The notes under the pieces are model-generated. The model searched no databases and was not told the DNA's origin. It worked only from the letters and a program-made list of their open reading frames with translations. Made by a program: the position numbers and the translations under genes. Positions 21,601 to 30,095 of a DNA stretch of 64,000 nt are shown piece after piece (within the stretch, counting starts at the first letter, position 1; each line of letters opens with the position of its first letter). Source of the DNA: Bifidobacterium thermophilum (lineage in GTDB: Bacteria; Actinomycetota; Actinomycetes; Actinomycetales; Bifidobacteriaceae); contig JGZV01000004.1 of the NCBI GenBank assembly GCA_000741495.1, positions 1 to 64,000 on the forward strand, written 5' to 3'.

Positions 21601-21895
21601 GGTCGAACCACATGACGTCGGTGATGAACCGCGACAGCCCGAAGAACAGGCCGATGATCACGACCAGCACGGCGACAATGGTCAATCCGACCGCGCTGCC
21701 GGCATGATGCTTCTTCGCAGCACCGGAAGGACGCCGGGTCAGGCGCGGTCCGGACGTGGTGCCGCGCGGCGGTTGGGTGCCGGAGCCTGCGGCGTCGCCG
21801 TCGACTTGCACGTCAACGACCTCGGGATCGTCGTCTCGGCGCCCTTTGCCGCCGGGAAAGCCGAACATGTTGCCGAAATCATCAAACATTGACAT
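18683..21895 (-). CDS. UPF0182 family membrane protein
   Basis: About 1070 residues. After a short acidic N-terminus (MSMFDDFGNMFGFPGGKGRR...) there are about seven transmembrane helices up to roughly residue 370 (for example VGLTIVAVLVVIIGLFFGLSRF). A large extracytoplasmic region follows, with the family's typical text such as SYIQRNIDATKQAYGLD, VNDHTVYTHGYGVVAAYGN and RIYFSPNAPEYSIVG, then GGLVYVEPVYVQSSG. A long low-complexity Ser/Gly/Gln stretch and a helical tail (EALESALADAAQAMKDSDAAMKSGDW) end the protein. Function is unknown; the family is widespread in actinobacteria. I chose the ATG at 21895; no clear Shine-Dalgarno is visible. Confidence 0.92.
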   Translation of the reverse strand: MSMFDDFGNMFGFPGGKGRRDDDPEVVDVQVDGDAAGSGTQPPRGTTSGPRLTRRPSGAAKKHHAGSAVGLTIVAVLVVIIGLFFGLSRFITDVMWFDQLGFQRVVWTQLGVKIGLWVAYAVLMALVSFIAAVLAIRTRPSGADGSKVRVHGDVIEIGKGVSTRTATRVAVVVSLIVGIIFGSQFNSNWSQILLMFNAQRFGTTDPQFGLDTGFYVFVLPGLRLVMSAVSMLLVMGIIFSIVTHVLVGGIRLTMPVQGRGLFAITKHARRQIGIWLILNMLVWSANQVLGVFSSLTAQGDRITGATYTTVHATIPVTFIMAALTAILGVILGVWLMRSHQLEGPAPVGVRARAALKAWRTPTIAIAATLVIALVLTGVWPALMQRFRVNPNAQEAESSYIQRNIDATKQAYGLDNIKVEQYAATTEGKSGALSSDAESTAQIRLLDPQIVSPTFKQLQQSKQYYTFADTLAVDKYTIDGTSQDTVIAARELNLDGNDNRNWVNDHTVYTHGYGVVAAYGNKVTADGQPKFFESGIPTQGKLTESEHYEPRIYFSPNAPEYSIVGAPEGTQSWEFDYPTGSKGATTTFNGNGGPRIGNIFTRLLYAIRFGSDQILFSDRVNSQSQILYTRSPKERVAAVAPYLTLDGRVYPAVVDGRVKWIVDGYTTSDAYPYSQMTDLGAATQDSTTLTSQTVQGLGSQNANYIRNSVKATVDAYDGSVTLYAWDPNDPVLKAWQRIFPGNYHQISEISGDLMSHLRYPESLFKVQRQLLTKYHVDSASQFFSGEDFWQSPVDPTESRQAQKEDVLQPPYYLTLQTGGSKEPVFSLTSSFIPAGSSTSTREILTGFLSVDSDAGNTAGTIGANYGTIRLQELPKDSNVPGPGQAQNNFNADADVSKELNLLESGSTTVKRGNLLTLPLGGGLVYVEPVYVQSSGTTQFPLLKKVLVAFGDQVGFADTLDQALDQVFGGNSGASAGDVDNRSAADGGSSDSSQAKDSQQGGGSSGSSSQPSSGATQSEALESALADAAQAMKDSDAAMKSGDWTAYGQAQKKLEDAINKALAEENKASDTK

Positions 21896-22039
21896 GGTTT
21901 CCAGCGTACCGGGCGGCAAGGAAGAGCAATACGCCCAGCATAATCACAGACTGGTCTGGTATGAGGCAGGTTGGGGACAATCCGCGAAACGCCATACGAC
22001 AACCGTCCGGTTCACCCCAGAACGCGATAGCCTGTATCC

Positions 22040-22810
22040 ATGAGTACGCATCTGTTCAGCGCACGCGACATGACGTGCGCCCTTCCCACGCAGGAAGGGG
22101 AAAAAACCATTTTCCGCGGCTTGTCCTTCGACATCGACGCCGGCGAAATCGTCGACCTTGTCGGCCCGTCAGGCTCCGGCAAAAGCAGCCTGCTCACCGC
22201 ATTCGCACGGCTCAATCCCCATGCCGGCGGCACCATGTTCCTCGATGGCCGTCCATCGACGGAATTCACACCGCAGCAGTGGCGGTGTAGCGTCGCCTAT
22301 CTGCCGCAGAAACCGGTGCTGATCGGAGACAACGTCGCCGAAGTCATTCGTTTGCCATGGACCTTGGCAATCCGTAACGAGCAGGATGACATCTCGCCCG
22401 ACACGAATCACCCCGTCGACCCCCAAGCCCATGCCCGTACCCGCGGCAAACGGCGCCGCAGCGGCATCTGGGGCGCGGTGCACAACGGCGTCGATATGCT
22501 GCCAGATGACAAAATCCGCGCCACCCTCGACGCCATCGGCTGTGAAGACATAAATCTCGGCCGGGCGCCGCACGACCTGTCAGGAGGGCAGGCGGCACGC
22601 GTGAGCCTCGCGCGCACGCTGCTGACAAACCCGAAACTGCTGCTCGCCGACGAGGTCGACGCCGGGCTCGACGATGACAACGCGGCAAAAGTCGCCGCCA
22701 TCCTCAGCGACGCCGCACAACGCGGCATGGCGGTGATCCGCATCCGGCACCGCCCGCCGGACGGGGTCGCCACCCGAACCGTCACCCTCGACGAAGGAGG
22801 ACTGCGATGA
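22040..22810 (+). CDS. ABC transporter ATP-binding protein (FetA/YbbL-like)
   Basis: A 256-residue ATPase. Walker A GPSGSGKS lies at residues 42-49, the Q-loop is LPQKPVLIGDNV, the signature LSGGQAARVSLARTL is near 180, Walker B is LLLADEVDAGLD, and the switch His lies in RIRHR near the end. A charged insertion (about 110-150) sits in the helical domain. Its partner is the UPF0014/FetB-type permease starting at 22807, whose ATG overlaps this stop codon. FetAB in E. coli is implicated in iron homeostasis; that role here is inference. The gene is divergent from UPF0182. Confidence 0.9.
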   Translation: MSTHLFSARDMTCALPTQEGEKTIFRGLSFDIDAGEIVDLVGPSGSGKSSLLTAFARLNPHAGGTMFLDGRPSTEFTPQQWRCSVAYLPQKPVLIGDNVAEVIRLPWTLAIRNEQDDISPDTNHPVDPQAHARTRGKRRRSGIWGAVHNGVDMLPDDKIRATLDAIGCEDINLGRAPHDLSGGQAARVSLARTLLTNPKLLLADEVDAGLDDDNAAKVAAILSDAAQRGMAVIRIRHRPPDGVATRTVTLDEGGLR

Positions 22811-23710
22811 ACACGTTCAATCTGGCTTCGACATGGGCAGCTCTCCCGAACACACCCCCACGTCGCCCAAACTGTGGCACAAACAGCCACGCAGACGACA
22901 TCGGGCACCTCCTACCCCATCGACATCTGGGGTCTGCTCATCGCACTCGCGATGGTGATGGTCGCCTCCGGGCTGTCATGGCTCATGCACCTGGGCATCG
23001 GCAAAACACTCCTGTGGTCGGCCTGCCGTGCGCTCGTCCAATTGTGCGCCATGGGATTCATCATGGGCTATGTCATCAAGTCCGGCAACCCGTGGCTCGT
23101 GCTCATCCTCATCACCGGCATGCTGGTGGCGGCCGTGCAAATCACCCTGTCACGCGCCAAAGGCGTACCGAAAGGCCTCGCAGGCCCGGTACTACTGTCC
23201 TTGGTCATCACCATGCTGCTCATGATTTCGATGGTCACCGAACTGGTCATCCGTCCCCACCCGTGGTACGCGCCGCAACTCGTGGTGCCGCTGACCGGCA
23301 TGCTGCTGGGCAACACGGTCTCCGCACTGGCGGTAGGGTTGAGCCGCTTCTACGAGAGCATGAAAGAACGCCGCAACGAGGTGGACACGCTGCTTGCACT
23401 GGGCGCCACCCGTTGGGAGGCCGCACGGCCATCAATCATCTCCTCGATCCGTCTCGGCTTGCTGCCGACCACGGCATCACTCGCCTCCAGCGGTATCGTC
23501 ACCATCCCAGGCATGATGGCCGGTCAGGTCATCGCCGGCGGCGACCCGCTCAACGCGGCGAAATACCAGTTCGTGATTCTCGCCTCGATCGCCGCGCTCA
23601 CCCTGCTGGCCGACACCCTGATCATGGTGATGGTGTATCGCACGTGCTTCACCGCGGATGACCAGTATCGAGACAAGCCGGTTGTCGAACACCGCAAGCG
23701 CAACCGCTGA
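22807..23710 (+). CDS. UPF0014 (FetB/YbbM-like) permease, apparent 5' frameshift
   Basis: The ATG at 22807 overlaps the upstream ATPase stop and has a strong GGAGG site, but its frame leaves the permease after about 17 codons. The permease itself is in the next frame, open from a GTG at 22874 to 23710 (278 residues): DIWGLLIALAMVMVASGLSWLMHLGIGKTLLWS, RALVQLCAMGFIMGYVI, and the family signature ALGATRWEAARPSIISSIRLGLLP with IPGMMAGQVIAGGDPLNAAKYQ. About seven helices are visible. Removing one C from the C5 run at about 22855-22859 would join both parts into one protein of about 300 residues. If the shift is real, translation could restart at the GTG. Confidence 0.85.
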
Positions 23711-23765
23711 CACAACCCGCGCAGACCGGCAGACCGTTTGCACCACGGTTTGACGGCATGACAAC

Positions 23766-23805
23766 AACGTGGGCCGCACCCTGGAAACAGGATGCGGCCC
23801 ACGTT
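23766..23805. terminator. Bidirectional hairpin terminator
   Basis: An 18-bp stem with one mismatch (arms 23766-23783 and 23788-23805) closes a GAAA loop between the plus-strand permease and the minus-strand uracil permease gene. Confidence 0.75.
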
Positions 23806-23841
23806 CGTATGTGACCTGACGCTTCACGCCGAATCAGGCGA

Positions 23842-25134
23842 TCATAGTACGTCCGGATCGTCCTTGGCGATTGTGCCGGTCGCCTTGCCGATGGCCTTGA
23901 GGCCGTGGTACATGACGAGCACCACAATCGTGCCGATGGCGATACCGTTGAACTGCACGCCGCTGACCGCGAAGGTGAAGTCGGCAATGCCGATGATCAT
24001 CGTGACGGCCGCGGTCATCACGTTGACCGGCTTGTCGAAGTTGACATGGTTGTCCACCCAGATGCGCACGCCGATCATGCCGATCATGCCGTACAGCAAG
24101 GTGGTCACACCGCCGAGCACGCCGGCAGGAATGGTGTTGATCACGGCACCGAACTTCGGGCACAGGCTCAAAATCAAGGCGAACGCCGCCGCACACCAGT
24201 AGGCGGCCGTCGAATACACCTTCGTTGAGGCCATGACGCCGATGTTCTCGCCGTACGTGGTTGTGCCGGAGCCGCCGCCGAAGCCGGCGATTGCGGTGCC
24301 GATACCGTCGGCCATGAGCGCGGTGCCGATCTGGTTGTCATAGTCTCGACCAGTCATCTGGGCGACCGACTTGACGTGGCCCACGTTCTCGGCGACCAGC
24401 ACGAGCACGACCGGAATGAACATCGCAAGAATCGAGAAATCGACCTGCGGCAGATGGAACTGTGGCAAACCGACCCAGGCGGCGCCTTCCACGGCCTTGA
24501 AATCGACCTGGCCGCGGATGCACGCGTACGCATAGCCGACCAGTACGCCCAGCAGGATGTTCAGACGCCCGACCAGGCCGCGGAACAGCACGCCGATCAG
24601 CAGGACGGCGACCAGCGTCACCACAGCCGTGTCCGGGGCCTTCTTGAAGTTCGTCCATACCGACGGGGCGAGGTTGAAGCCGATGATCGCCACAATCGCG
24701 CCGTTGACCACCGGCGGCATGATCTTGTCAATCCACTTGGCGCCGGCGAAATGGACAAGCACGCCCACCAAGGCGAGCAGCAGACCGGTGACCATGATGC
24801 CGAAACTTGCGACCGCGATGCCCTTGTGGGCCGAGGCGACCGCCGCAATCGGGGCGATGAAGCCGAAGGAGCTACCGAGGTAGCTTGGCAGCTTGTTCTT
24901 GTTGATGAGCAGGAACAGTGCCGTCGACATGGCGGTGAAGAACAGGGTCGTCGACGGGTCGAAGCCGGTGAGAATCGGGACCAGGAAGGTCGCGCCGAAC
25001 ATCGCGATGACATGCTGGGCGCCGATACCTGCGGTGCGCGGCCAAGACAGGCGCTCGTCGGGTTCGACCACCTCCCCGGGTTTCAAGGTCTTGCCGTCAC
25101 CATGCAGTTTCCATGTGAACAAGCCGCTACTCAT
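23842..25134 (-). CDS. uraA: Uracil/xanthine permease (NCS2 family)
   Basis: A 430-residue nucleobase:proton symporter with about 14 membrane segments. NCS2 hallmarks are GIGAQHVIAMFGATFLVPILTGF at the N-terminus, LVAENVGHVKSVAQMTGRDYD with the conserved Glu and His, and GFGGGSGTTTYGENIGVMA, containing the uracil-type substrate-binding Glu. IPAGVLGGVTTLLYGMI follows. The Glu-x-x-Gly-His and GTTTYGENIG pattern is closer to UraA than to xanthine transporters, so uracil is the likeliest substrate. The ATG follows AAAGGAG. It appears monocistronic. Confidence 0.92.
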   Translation of the reverse strand: MSSGLFTWKLHGDGKTLKPGEVVEPDERLSWPRTAGIGAQHVIAMFGATFLVPILTGFDPSTTLFFTAMSTALFLLINKNKLPSYLGSSFGFIAPIAAVASAHKGIAVASFGIMVTGLLLALVGVLVHFAGAKWIDKIMPPVVNGAIVAIIGFNLAPSVWTNFKKAPDTAVVTLVAVLLIGVLFRGLVGRLNILLGVLVGYAYACIRGQVDFKAVEGAAWVGLPQFHLPQVDFSILAMFIPVVLVLVAENVGHVKSVAQMTGRDYDNQIGTALMADGIGTAIAGFGGGSGTTTYGENIGVMASTKVYSTAAYWCAAAFALILSLCPKFGAVINTIPAGVLGGVTTLLYGMIGMIGVRIWVDNHVNFDKPVNVMTAAVTMIIGIADFTFAVSGVQFNGIAIGTIVVLVMYHGLKAIGKATGTIAKDDPDVL

Positions 25135-25318
25135 CTACTGCTCCTTTGTCTTCTTGGAATTCGCCGGACGCACATGGCGCGCCGACGCCTTGCACAATGG
25201 TAGCGGTGTCGATGTCACGAGAGACGACAATACCTCAAAACCCGCAGATTTTCAGGCGTGTCGCACTCTCGTCGTCTGGGTGCCGGCAGTCAGGACGCAT
25301 CGGGCGACAATACGGGTG

Positions 25319-26146
25319 TCACTTGGTGTATTGCGTCAGATGCGGGTCAACCGAATGCACGACATCAACCAGATCGCCATTCGACAGCAGCGGACGCTGA
25401 AACTCACGCCACGATTCCACTTGGACCTCCCAACGGCCGGTCTCATGGTCGAGCACCGGGCGGGCGGTCTGCTCCCAGCGCAGCCGTTCGGTCGTGCGGC
25501 CGGTATGGGGGTCACGACGGGAGTAATGCAGGCACGTGCAATTCGTGATCTTCCAATCGTCGCTGTCCGCACGGTGCATGAACTCCTCGTCGGAGAGGTC
25601 CTCGAGCGTGAGCATCATCGCCAGCATGAAATCGCCGTGCGTGACCACGACCACCGATTCCGACTCGGAGCGGCGGTTGAGCGAGGTGAGCAGGTTGTGC
25701 ACACGGTCTTCGGCGACATCGGCGATCGATTCGCCTGCCGGCGGACGCCAATAGAGCGGATCGGTACGTTTGAACATCCAGTTGCGCTCATAATTCGTTT
25801 TGAACTCGTCCTGCGTGATGGTGTTGATCTCACCCCACGAACGTTCACGAAGCACACGGGTTTCTTCCCACTTCGCTTTCGGCAAGGCCATCGTCGCGGC
25901 GGTTTCGCGGGCACGCACATACGGCGAAACCAGATAGCGGTCGAACAGTTGCTGCTGGGAGACCAACCAGCGTCCGATACAATCCGCCTGACGACGGCCG
26001 GTCGCCGTCAGGCGCCATGAACGATCCGGCACCGTCACGTTATCCTGCGTGTACAAGGAGGTGTCTCCCTGCTCCCCCGCCTCGATAATCACATTCGCTT
26101 CGGATTCGCCGTGCCGAATCACGTACAAATCAAGCGGCATCCCCAT
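25319..26146 (-). CDS. Histidine phosphatase family protein (phosphoglycerate mutase-like)
   Basis: A 275-residue cytosolic protein. The catalytic motif RHGESEAN is at residues 11-18; the second conserved region, YLVSPYVRARETAATM, and the second catalytic His in VVVVTHGDFMLAMM are present. LRERSWGEINTITQDEF corresponds to the acid-base region. At 275 residues it is longer than cofactor-dependent phosphoglycerate mutase, and the late region differs, so it is a branch of the superfamily with unknown substrate. The ATG follows AAAGGAG. Confidence 0.88.
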   Translation of the reverse strand: MGMPLDLYVIRHGESEANVIIEAGEQGDTSLYTQDNVTVPDRSWRLTATGRRQADCIGRWLVSQQQLFDRYLVSPYVRARETAATMALPKAKWEETRVLRERSWGEINTITQDEFKTNYERNWMFKRTDPLYWRPPAGESIADVAEDRVHNLLTSLNRRSESESVVVVTHGDFMLAMMLTLEDLSDEEFMHRADSDDWKITNCTCLHYSRRDPHTGRTTERLRWEQTARPVLDHETGRWEVQVESWREFQRPLLSNGDLVDVVHSVDPHLTQYTK

Positions 26147-26279
26147 AAGCGCTCCTTTCTGTGAGCTGTCAGCCTGTCCTGCTCCGACGCAGGACGATAC
26201 TGACTACCACGCTACCGCAAGACGGGCGGCTGCGTCAGCCGACTTCGCGCGCAAAGCGCAAACGACACCGACAATTCAC

Positions 26280-26299
26280 CGCTCGTCCATACGAGCGGA
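26280..26299. terminator. Short hairpin downstream of the L,D-transpeptidase gene
   Basis: CCGCTCGT and ACGAGCGG form an 8-bp stem with a four-base loop, 33 bp past the transpeptidase stop. There is no T-tract. Confidence 0.35.
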
Positions 26300-26332
26300 C
26301 GAGTGAAACGACCGGCAAACGGTCAGACAAGG

Positions 26333-27046
26333 TCAGCCGATGTGTACGGGTGTGCCGTCAGGGACCTGATCGTACAACCATTTCGCGTCGGCAAGCGTCA
26401 GCCGCACACAACCATGCGACGCCGGATGTCCGAGCTTCACCGCCTCACTGACCACGTATGAGCCCGCATCCTGCTTGGTGGGTACCGTGTGGAACAGGTA
26501 CACGTTGTTGCGGAACGACACCCAGTAGTCCGCGCCCCACCCGTCAGAGGGGTTATAGAAATGGTCGCCTCGGCCGTTGATGGTGAAATCACCGTGCGGA
26601 GTGCTGTCATGCAGCCCTGTACTGGCGATCATCGTGTAAATCGTCTTGTCATTGGACCGCACGTACACCCGTTGGGAGGACAAGTCAACTGTGATATTCA
26701 AGTTGCGGTAGTTCGCAAGCTTCGGCTGGATGCCTCCGGATGGGGCACGCCAGTCAATGGTGGTGCCGTTGTTCTGGACGTTCGTATGCGTCCCCGGCTC
26801 AGGATTGATTGCCGGAACCGTGGAACGCCGCAATACCGTACGGTCCTCGACCCCGGCGGCCGCGTGCCGGACAACAGGCTCATGTGCCGTTTGGGATGTG
26901 ACGGCAGCTTGACGGTCGGCATGGTTCTGTTGGGTGGCGAAGAATCCGAAAATCAGGATGATGCAGATAATCGCTGCAAGCAGAATCTCGGCATTGTTGC
27001 GCAACGGATTGCGATCGGGAGATTGCTCGCCGGTAACAGCCGCCAT
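26333..27046 (-). CDS. L,D-transpeptidase (YkuD domain), membrane-anchored
   Basis: 237 residues. One transmembrane helix (about 20-38) anchors the protein, followed by a linker (40-110) and a YkuD catalytic domain (about 115-237). The active-site motif is HPASHGCVRLTLADA, with catalytic Cys213 and His211; the upstream conserved STPHGDFTINGRG is at 148-160. Family members form 3-3 peptidoglycan cross-links or attach proteins to the wall. The ATG follows GGAGACAAGT. Confidence 0.94.
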   Translation of the reverse strand: MAAVTGEQSPDRNPLRNNAEILLAAIICIILIFGFFATQQNHADRQAAVTSQTAHEPVVRHAAAGVEDRTVLRRSTVPAINPEPGTHTNVQNNGTTIDWRAPSGGIQPKLANYRNLNITVDLSSQRVYVRSNDKTIYTMIASTGLHDSTPHGDFTINGRGDHFYNPSDGWGADYWVSFRNNVYLFHTVPTKQDAGSYVVSEAVKLGHPASHGCVRLTLADAKWLYDQVPDGTPVHIG

Positions 27047-27580
27047 ACTTGTCTCCGTTCATCTGTCATACCGAACGCGGGCTTGAAACCGCCCGCAGCG
27101 CCCGGTGTCTCCGGGTGAATCCGCTCACACTCCCGTCATAACGGTATGCAGTCAATACCGCGCGGACTGGAGCCATATTATGGTACTACGTGCCATAGGC
27201 GACATCAATGGGGCGGACGCCGCCGGCCATGCCGGCGACATCAGGGGGCGGCAATGGTATCGCGCCCGACTGGATGACGGTTCCGTATCAGCTCGTTGTG
27301 CGACGGCACCGTCACACAACGGACGGATAGCGGACACACGGACGGCACGGCAGCAGGATACCGGCCTGCGATGCGACGATACAGTCACACAACAGCGAGA
27401 TAGAGCGACTCCCGTCCTCCTCCACCCACCAAACGGCGGATTCCAGTGAACCTCGCAACACTGGTGAAGCGGACCCCATTCCCGCACCGATGACCCGATT
27501 CCCATGAACACCACAACCATGCTTGGCGTCATGCAAGCCGCACATACGACCCGTGCCAGTGCGTGCCGTAGAGTTGAGAC
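27047..27580. other. Intergenic region between divergent genes
   Basis: No supported gene in about 530 bp. It holds an imperfect direct repeat beginning GGCGACATCA at 27198 and at 27234, and a GCCGG-rich inverted repeat between the copies. Open frames here lack ribosome binding sites. It must contain the promoters of the transpeptidase (minus) and rhomboid (plus) genes. Confidence 0.5.
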
Positions 27581-28369
27581 ATGACTTCACCTATCAGATT
27601 GTCCCCAACCCGTTGGATCCGCCACCTGCGATACGAGTGGAAGCATCGTGGACCGGTCATCACCGGTATTATCATCACAGTATGCGTACTGATGTGGCTG
27701 GTGGAACAAATCGCCTATTACGCTGACAAGAACGTGTTCACCGGCATGGTGTACCGCATGGCGTTCATCCCGGCACTGACAGCATCACAACCATGGACCT
27801 TCCTCACCTCCCTGTTCATGCACGCTCCCGGTATCGACGTTTGGCACATCCTGTGCAATATGATCACGCTATGGCTTGTCGCGCCCTCATTGGAAAAACT
27901 TCTGGGACACTGGCAGTTCCTGATGCTGTATCTGCTCAGCGGACTGGGAGGTGACGCAGGTAGCATGGTCGCCGCCCGTATACTTGACGATCCGCAGTCA
28001 TGGCTGCAATCCTCATTCGGTGCTTCCGGTGCGATTTTCGGTGTGCTTGGCGCACTGATGGTCACGTCTTCGCGCACACATCTTGACTTGCGGCAACTGA
28101 TTGTGCTTACGGCCATCAATCTGGTTATGCCGCTCTTTGTTCCGGATATCGCTTGGCAGGCGCATATCGGCGGCCTGCTCACCGGCGCCGGCACGTCCAG
28201 TATGCTGGTCGGAACGACAGCAATCCGCCGCGTTCTGAATTATCGCAAGCGCACCATCATCACCATGGTGATCATCTTCGTGGTTATTGCAGGCGTCGTA
28301 CTGCTATCACAGAGCACCAGTACGCTGGTCACGCGGCTTTCAGGCTCGCCGATTGTGTTGGACAGCTGA
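27581..28369 (+). CDS. Rhomboid family intramembrane serine protease
   Basis: A 262-residue integral membrane protease with about six helices. The catalytic serine motif GASGAIFG gives Ser149 and the paired His195 is in AWQAHIGGLLTG. The loop and first-core-helix text FLTSLFMHAPGIDVWHILCNMITLWL, including the His-x-x-x-Asn pattern, is typical. An additional helix after the core (TIITMVIIFVVIAGVVLL) suggests a 6+1 topology. Substrate unknown. The start has no clear Shine-Dalgarno. It converges on ychF, with a hairpin between them. Confidence 0.92.
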   Translation: MTSPIRLSPTRWIRHLRYEWKHRGPVITGIIITVCVLMWLVEQIAYYADKNVFTGMVYRMAFIPALTASQPWTFLTSLFMHAPGIDVWHILCNMITLWLVAPSLEKLLGHWQFLMLYLLSGLGGDAGSMVAARILDDPQSWLQSSFGASGAIFGVLGALMVTSSRTHLDLRQLIVLTAINLVMPLFVPDIAWQAHIGGLLTGAGTSSMLVGTTAIRRVLNYRKRTIITMVIIFVVIAGVVLLSQSTSTLVTRLSGSPIVLDS

Positions 28370-28803
28370 GTGCGGTTGCCGCCGCGTGGACTGATTCTCG
28401 CACGGCGGCAACCGGCAGGTTCGGCTCGATACTGTCACGCTTTCACACGGCTCGGAAGAATGCGGCTCCATTGCGAATCCGGAAGGCGTCGGCGAATTGC
28501 GTCATCCGGCGTGGGACTTTTCGCAGTATTGACGATATTGCGCGTAAACTCCCAAGGGCTTGATTTCGGGCATGTTGGTATTTCAACGTTTTCGTTGTCA
28601 CATTACCGCCGAATCCCGTGTTCATGCATAAACTCCCGGGAGTTTGCCACTGTTTGTGTCGTCTCCGCCAAAAGTCCCGCATCCTGCGAAGTCCTGGGTC
28701 GAATGCTGCCGGCGAGTGCCGCTGAAAAGTCACTCTAAAGTCACTCATTCGATGGCGACAACCGCCCGGAACGTGTCAGGAACGGCCTGTTCCGGCGCAT
28801 TCA
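28370..28803. other. Intergenic region with several palindromes and repeats
   Basis: About 430 bp without a convincing gene. It contains a perfect 16-bp palindrome (28630-28645, AAACTCCCGGGAGTTT), a related AAACTCCCAAGGGCTT at 28546-28561, inverted arms GGGACTTTT (28513-28521) and AAAAGTCCC (28670-28678), and a tandem AAAGTCACTC (28726-28735 and 28737-28746). The centre is more AT-rich than its surroundings. A 101-codon minus-strand frame (28443-28748) spans it but has no recognisable features. Confidence 0.55.
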
Positions 28804-28859
28804 AAAACGGCGCGATTGCAACGTTCCGTGGCTTGGAATCGTTGGAATCGCGCCGTTTT
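28804..28859. terminator. Bidirectional terminator between rhomboid and ychF
   Basis: Perfect 14-bp arms (28804-28817 and 28846-28859) with extra pairing inside the loop; one strand ends in TTTT. It is placed immediately downstream of ychF and between the convergent genes. Confidence 0.75.
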
Positions 28860-28875
28860 GGCGGGGTGTTGGCGG

Positions 28876-29970
28876 TTACTTGGACACGTTGAACTTGAAT
28901 TCGACGATGTCGCCGTCCTGCATCACGTAGTCACGTCCTTCAAGGCGGAGCTTGCCTTCCTCCTTGATGGTGGTCATCGAGCCGTTGGCGGCGACGAAGT
29001 CATCATAGGAGACGATTTCGGCTTTGATGAAGCCACGCTCGAAATCGGTGTGGATTACGCCGGCGGCCTGCGGGGCGGTCCACCCCTTGTGGATTTGCCA
29101 GGCGCGCACCTCCTTCTCGCCTGCGGTCAGGAAGGTTTGCAGGCCAAGAATGTCGAATCCGACGCGGGCAAGCTGGTCGAGCCCGGATTCCTTGAGTCCG
29201 GCGTCCTCAAGCATCTCACGCGCATCCGCCTCGTCAAGCTCGGTCAGATCGGCTTCGAACTGGGCGTTGAGGAAAATCGCCTTCGCAGGGGCCACCAGGT
29301 CAGTGAGCTTCTTGCGCAGCTGTTCGTTGCCCAGTTCGGCATCGTCCACGTTGAACACGTAGATGAACGGCTTGGCGGTCAACAAGTGCAGGTCGTAAAT
29401 ATCGTCCTTGTTGATTTTGCCGGCCTGCGCCGCATGGTCGATGGTCTCGCCCGCCTCGAGGATCTTCTTCGCCTCGTTGACTGCGTTCACGTATTCAGGC
29501 GTGACCTTCTTGCCGCGCAACTCCTTTTCCAACTTCGGCAACGCGTTTTCGATGGTTTGCAGGTCGGCGAGAATCAACTCCGTGTTGATGGTGTCGATAT
29601 CGTCGGCGGGATCGACTTTGCCATTGACGTGCACGATGTCGTCGTCCTCGAAAGCGCGCACGACCTCGCAGATCGCGTCGGCTTCACGGATGTTGGCGAG
29701 GAACTTGTTGCCCAAGCCCTCACCTTCCGAAGCGCCCTTGACGATACCGGCGATATCGACGAAGGTGACGGTTGCGGGAACGATTTTCTCGGTGTGCACG
29801 AGTTTGGCGAGCACCGGCAGTCGGTCATCCGGCAGGGGCACGATGCCGGTGTTCGGCTCGATGGTGGCGAACGGGTAGTTCTCCGCCAGCACATTGTTGC
29901 GGGTGAGCGCGTTGAACATGGTGGACTTGCCGACATTCGGCAGGCCGACGATTCCGATAGTTAAAGACAT
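28876..29970 (-). CDS. ychF: Ribosome-binding ATPase YchF (Obg family)
   Basis: A 364-residue cytosolic P-loop protein. Walker [10 protein letters not shown] is at residues 9-17, the switch region [27 protein letters not shown] follows, and NVDD replaces the usual NKxD, the change that makes YchF prefer ATP over GTP. A coiled-coil arm (about 130-200) and the C-terminal TGS domain ([24 protein letters not shown]) are present. It associates with ribosomes. I chose the ATG at 29970 with GGAAAG upstream rather than 30024. Confidence 0.96.
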   Translation of the reverse strand: MSLTIGIVGLPNVGKSTMFNALTRNNVLAENYPFATIEPNTGIVPLPDDRLPVLAKLVHTEKIVPATVTFVDIAGIVKGASEGEGLGNKFLANIREADAICEVVRAFEDDDIVHVNGKVDPADDIDTINTELILADLQTIENALPKLEKELRGKKVTPEYVNAVNEAKKILEAGETIDHAAQAGKINKDDIYDLHLLTAKPFIYVFNVDDAELGNEQLRKKLTDLVAPAKAIFLNAQFEADLTELDEADAREMLEDAGLKESGLDQLARVGFDILGLQTFLTAGEKEVRAWQIHKGWTAPQAAGVIHTDFERGFIKAEIVSYDDFVAANGSMTTIKEEGKLRLEGRDYVMQDGDIVEFKFNVSK

Positions 29971-30095
29971 GCTTTCCAGTGTAGAGGCATGATGGACGTA
30001 GTGCACATGCCGGCACGTCACCACGCCGGCCGGTTCGCACTACGCTGTCAGCCGACCGGCGTGATTGACCCTGCAGTATTGCACGACAGCCGGTA

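Noticed and set aside
19574..21892. 772-codon open frame on the plus strand, with others of 290-520 codons elsewhere (for example 40406-41977)
   Set aside because: Each lies exactly opposite a well-supported gene (UPF0182, FtsX permease and others) and has the Arg/His/Gly/Asp-rich composition of antisense GC-rich coding DNA, with no motifs or ribosome binding site.
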